Source: Clostridia bacterium (GTDB taxonomy: Bacteria; Bacillota_A; Clostridia; Oscillospirales; Acutalibacteraceae). Taken from it: 7,159 nt of DNA. Below the pieces are notes generated by a model, which saw only the letters and a program-made list of their open reading frames with translations, had not been told where the DNA came from and made no database searches. A program made the position numbers and the translations under genes. Below, piece after piece: positions 5,919 through 7,159 of this stretch. The DNA is taken from positions 1 through 7,159 of the forward strand of contig JAFYUD010000125.1 in NCBI GenBank assembly GCA_017549665.1, written 5' to 3'. Positions within the stretch are counted from its first letter, which is position 1; every line of letters starts with the position of its first letter.

Positions 5919-5947
5919 AGTATAGTTATATTTTTTTAAATAGTCAA
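5919..5947 (-). promoter_or_regulatory. Sigma-A promoter of ABC-DUF1854-darA operon
   Basis: The minus strand has TTGACT (5942-5947), a 17-nt AT-rich spacer and TATACT (5919-5924), each matching consensus at 5 of 6 positions. Transcription should start near 5912, giving a very short leader of about 17 nt. That leaves little room for a riboswitch. Confidence 0.85.
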
Positions 5948-5986
5948 TAGTTATATCTGAACTTTTATATTTTTATCATTTCAGAC

Positions 5987-6019
5987 AAAAACGGTGCATT
6001 TGTATACTACACAATGCAC
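5987..6019 (-). terminator. Intrinsic terminator after ybaK-like gene
   Basis: In minus-strand RNA GUGCAUU pairs with AAUGCAC, and UGUA with UACA, around a GUA loop (5994-6019). One G is bulged. A CGUUUUUG run follows. It lies directly after the stop of the ybaK-like gene. Confidence 0.85.
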
Positions 6020-6022
6020 AAC

Positions 6023-6487
6023 TCAGATTTTTGTAACATCAATCCATGCAATATAACCTGAATGCTCCTCAAGCTCAGGAATTGTAAGCTCGATTGCACT
6101 GTTTGAGCTTCCGCATGCGGGAAATACTGTTTCAAAGCGCTTGAGTGATTCATCAAGATAAACCTCAACACCATCATTCACAGCAAAGGGACATACTCCC
6201 CCTACTGCATGACCGATAAGACCTTCTGCTTCATCGTAAGACAGCATTTTTGCCTTTGTGTGAAACTGTGCTTTATACTTGGGATTATCAATCTTCACAT
6301 CACCAGCAGCAACAATCAGGACAACCTTATCATCAACATGGAATGAAAGAGTCTTTGCAATTCTGCAGCCCTCACAGCCAAGCGCCTGAGCCGCAAGCTC
6401 AACAGTAGCACTGGAGACATCAAATTCAAGAATTCTGTCTTCAATACCCTTTTCTCTGAAATAATTTCTTACTTTTTCAATGGACAT
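6023..6487 (-). CDS. ybaK: YbaK/EbsC-type aminoacyl-tRNA deacylase
   Basis: A 154-residue cytoplasmic protein of the YbaK/ProX editing superfamily. Members hydrolyse mischarged tRNAs in trans, classically Cys-tRNA(Pro) for YbaK. Family signs are SSATVELAAQALG (25-37), CRIAKTLSF with the conserved lysine K45 (the position of the catalytic lysine of YbaK), AAGDVKIDNPKYK, GHAVGGVCPFAV (92-103) and CGSSNSAIELTIPELEEHSG (125-144). Length matches the single-domain stand-alone form rather than the prolyl-tRNA synthetase insertion domain. AAGGAG lies 8 nt before the ATG. The gene has its own extended -10 promoter and its own terminator, so it is monocistronic. Which mischarged tRNA it edits cannot be read from the sequence, and the symbol follows the family name. 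Confidence 0.9.
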   Translation of the reverse strand: MSIEKVRNYFREKGIEDRILEFDVSSATVELAAQALGCEGCRIAKTLSFHVDDKVVLIVAAGDVKIDNPKYKAQFHTKAKMLSYDEAEGLIGHAVGGVCPFAVNDGVEVYLDESLKRFETVFPACGSSNSAIELTIPELEEHSGYIAWIDVTKI

Positions 6488-6512
6488 TTTTCACATCTCC
6501 TTATTCAAGTGC

Positions 6513-6541
6513 ATTCTATCACAATTAAAATTATTAGTCAA
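6513..6541 (-). promoter_or_regulatory. Extended -10 sigma-A promoter for ybaK
   Basis: The minus strand shows TTGACT (6536-6541), a 17-nt spacer ending in TGA, and TAGAAT (6513-6518). The TG before the -10 gives an extended element. The ATG is about 26 bp downstream of the -10. Confidence 0.85.
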
Positions 6542-6560
6542 CGAGAAACAGGAATTAAAA

Positions 6561-6610
6561 TGTACAATGTACAATTAAATGGCAGACGTCTGCCTTGATG
6601 ACAGTCATCA
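6561..6610. repeat. Row of three palindromic elements
   Basis: Three symmetric elements stand side by side. TGTACA occurs twice, one base apart (6561-6573). GGCAGACGTCTGCC is a perfect 14-bp palindrome (6581-6594). TGATGAC/GTCATCA is a 7-bp inverted repeat around one base (6596-6610). They fill the gap between the terminator of the upstream ABC gene and the ybaK promoter. The GC-rich palindrome stands out against AT-rich surroundings. It could be an operator site, a dispersed intergenic repeat or a remnant of a small mobile element. Confidence 0.7.
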
Positions 6611-6616
6611 TTACAC

Positions 6617-6651
6617 AAAAAAAAAAAGACGGAGTCATCACTCCGCCTTTT
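6617..6651 (-). terminator. Strong terminator after partial ABC gene
   Basis: In minus-strand RNA CGGAGU pairs with ACUCCG around a GAUG loop. The stem is extended by GG with UC and by an A run with the U run. Eleven consecutive T residues follow (6617-6627). It lies immediately after the ABC gene stop codon. Confidence 0.95.
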
Positions 6652-6655
6652 AAAC

Positions 6656-7159
6656 TTATTCAACTTCTTCAGGGATTCCGCCTGTAAACTGGCTGTTATA
6701 AAGATTTGCATAAAATCCGTCATCTTCAAGAAGTGACTTGTGTGTGCCCTGTTCAACGATAGAGCCTTTACGCATAACGATTATATCATCCGCATTTTTG
6801 ATTGTTGAAAGTCTGTGGGCAATAACAAAGCTTGTTCTGCCCTTCATAAGCTCTTTCATCGCATCCTGAATAAGCAATTCAGTTCTTGTGTCAACAGAAG
6901 ATGTTGCTTCGTCAAGAATGAGAATCTTGGGATTTTTCAGAAGCGCACGTGCAATAGTTATCAGCTGACGCTGACCCTGTGAAATATTTGCACCGTCTTC
7001 TGAAAGCATTGTGTCATAGCCTTTGGGAAGTGACATGATATAGTCATGGATATTTGCAGACTTTGCAGCAAATTCAATCTCATCATCTGTCGCTTCATCA
7101 ACACCGTAACAGATATTCTCCTTGATAGTACCCTTGAACAGCCATGTATCCTGAAGCAC
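6656..7159 (-). CDS. ABC exporter half-transporter, C-terminal ATPase part
   Basis: The last 167 codons of an ABC ATP-binding domain; the gene continues beyond the window, and the first in-frame codon seen is a GTG for valine, not a start. Visible motifs are the Q-loop region VLQDTWLF, the signature NISQGQRQ, Walker [13 protein letters not shown] with the catalytic glutamate, and the H-loop IAHRLST. The combination QDTWLF plus (I/L)SQGQRQL is typical of one half of heterodimeric multidrug-type exporters such as TM288 or BmrD, the half with the intact Walker B glutamate. The partner gene would be expected just upstream, outside the window. A strong terminator follows. Walker A and the membrane domain are not visible. 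The substrate is unknown. Confidence 0.92.
   Translation of the reverse strand: MLQDTWLFKGTIKENICYGVDEATDDEIEFAAKSANIHDYIMSLPKGYDTMLSEDGANISQGQRQLITIARALLKNPKILILDEATSSVDTRTELLIQDAMKELMKGRTSFVIAHRLSTIKNADDIIVMRKGSIVEQGTHKSLLEDDGFYANLYNSQFTGGIPEEVE

Noticed and set aside
6656..7159. A complete gene starting at the window edge
   Set aside because: The first visible codon is an internal valine of an ATPase domain. Walker A and the membrane domain are missing because of the window edge, not because of a true truncation.

Overview
The window looks like chromosomal DNA of an anaerobic, spore-lineage Bacillota, most likely class Clostridia and probably a Ruminococcus-like Oscillospirales member. 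The evidence is the cluster yabP-yabQ-divIC-yabR, a cyclic-di-AMP receptor of the DarA/PstA family, strong AGGAGG-type ribosome binding sites, sigma-A-like promoters and T-run hairpin terminators. The genus is an inference. All ten recognisable genes are on the minus strand, so transcription runs from high to low coordinates. I see no tRNA, rRNA, CRISPR array, IS element or phage gene.

In transcription order: (1) 7159-6656 is the 3' end of an ABC exporter half-transporter (TM288/BmrD-like ATPase), closed by a strong terminator. (2) 6655-6488 is an intergenic stretch with an unusual row of palindromes and the ybaK promoter. (3) 6487-6023 is a YbaK/EbsC-type aminoacyl-tRNA deacylase with its own promoter and terminator. 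(4) 5895-2799 is a three-gene unit: an ABC exporter with an N-terminal globular domain and zinc ribbon, a DUF1854 protein, and a DarA-like c-di-AMP receptor. It has one strong promoter, tight spacing and one terminator. (5) 2726-1121 holds the sporulation genes yabP and yabQ, then the division gene divIC and the S1-domain RNA-binding gene yabR, ended by a terminator. (6) 966-406 is a YgjV-family membrane protein with its own promoter. (7) 216-1 is rpsO (ribosomal protein S15), cut by the window edge, with a near-perfect promoter and a structured leader.

The most interesting unit is the ABC/DUF1854/DarA operon. It physically links a second-messenger receptor to an exporter of unknown substrate that carries an unusual N-terminal module, and the receptor differs from well-studied PstA/DarA proteins at pocket positions. 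Regulation in the yab cluster is also notable. A sigma-E-like promoter candidate for yabP overlaps the terminator of the preceding operon, and a sigma-A-like promoter for divIC lies inside the 3' end of yabQ. This would separate sporulation expression from housekeeping expression. Three annotated starts were decided by ribosome binding sites: the DUF1854 gene at 3632, yabP at 2726, and the ABC gene at 5895.
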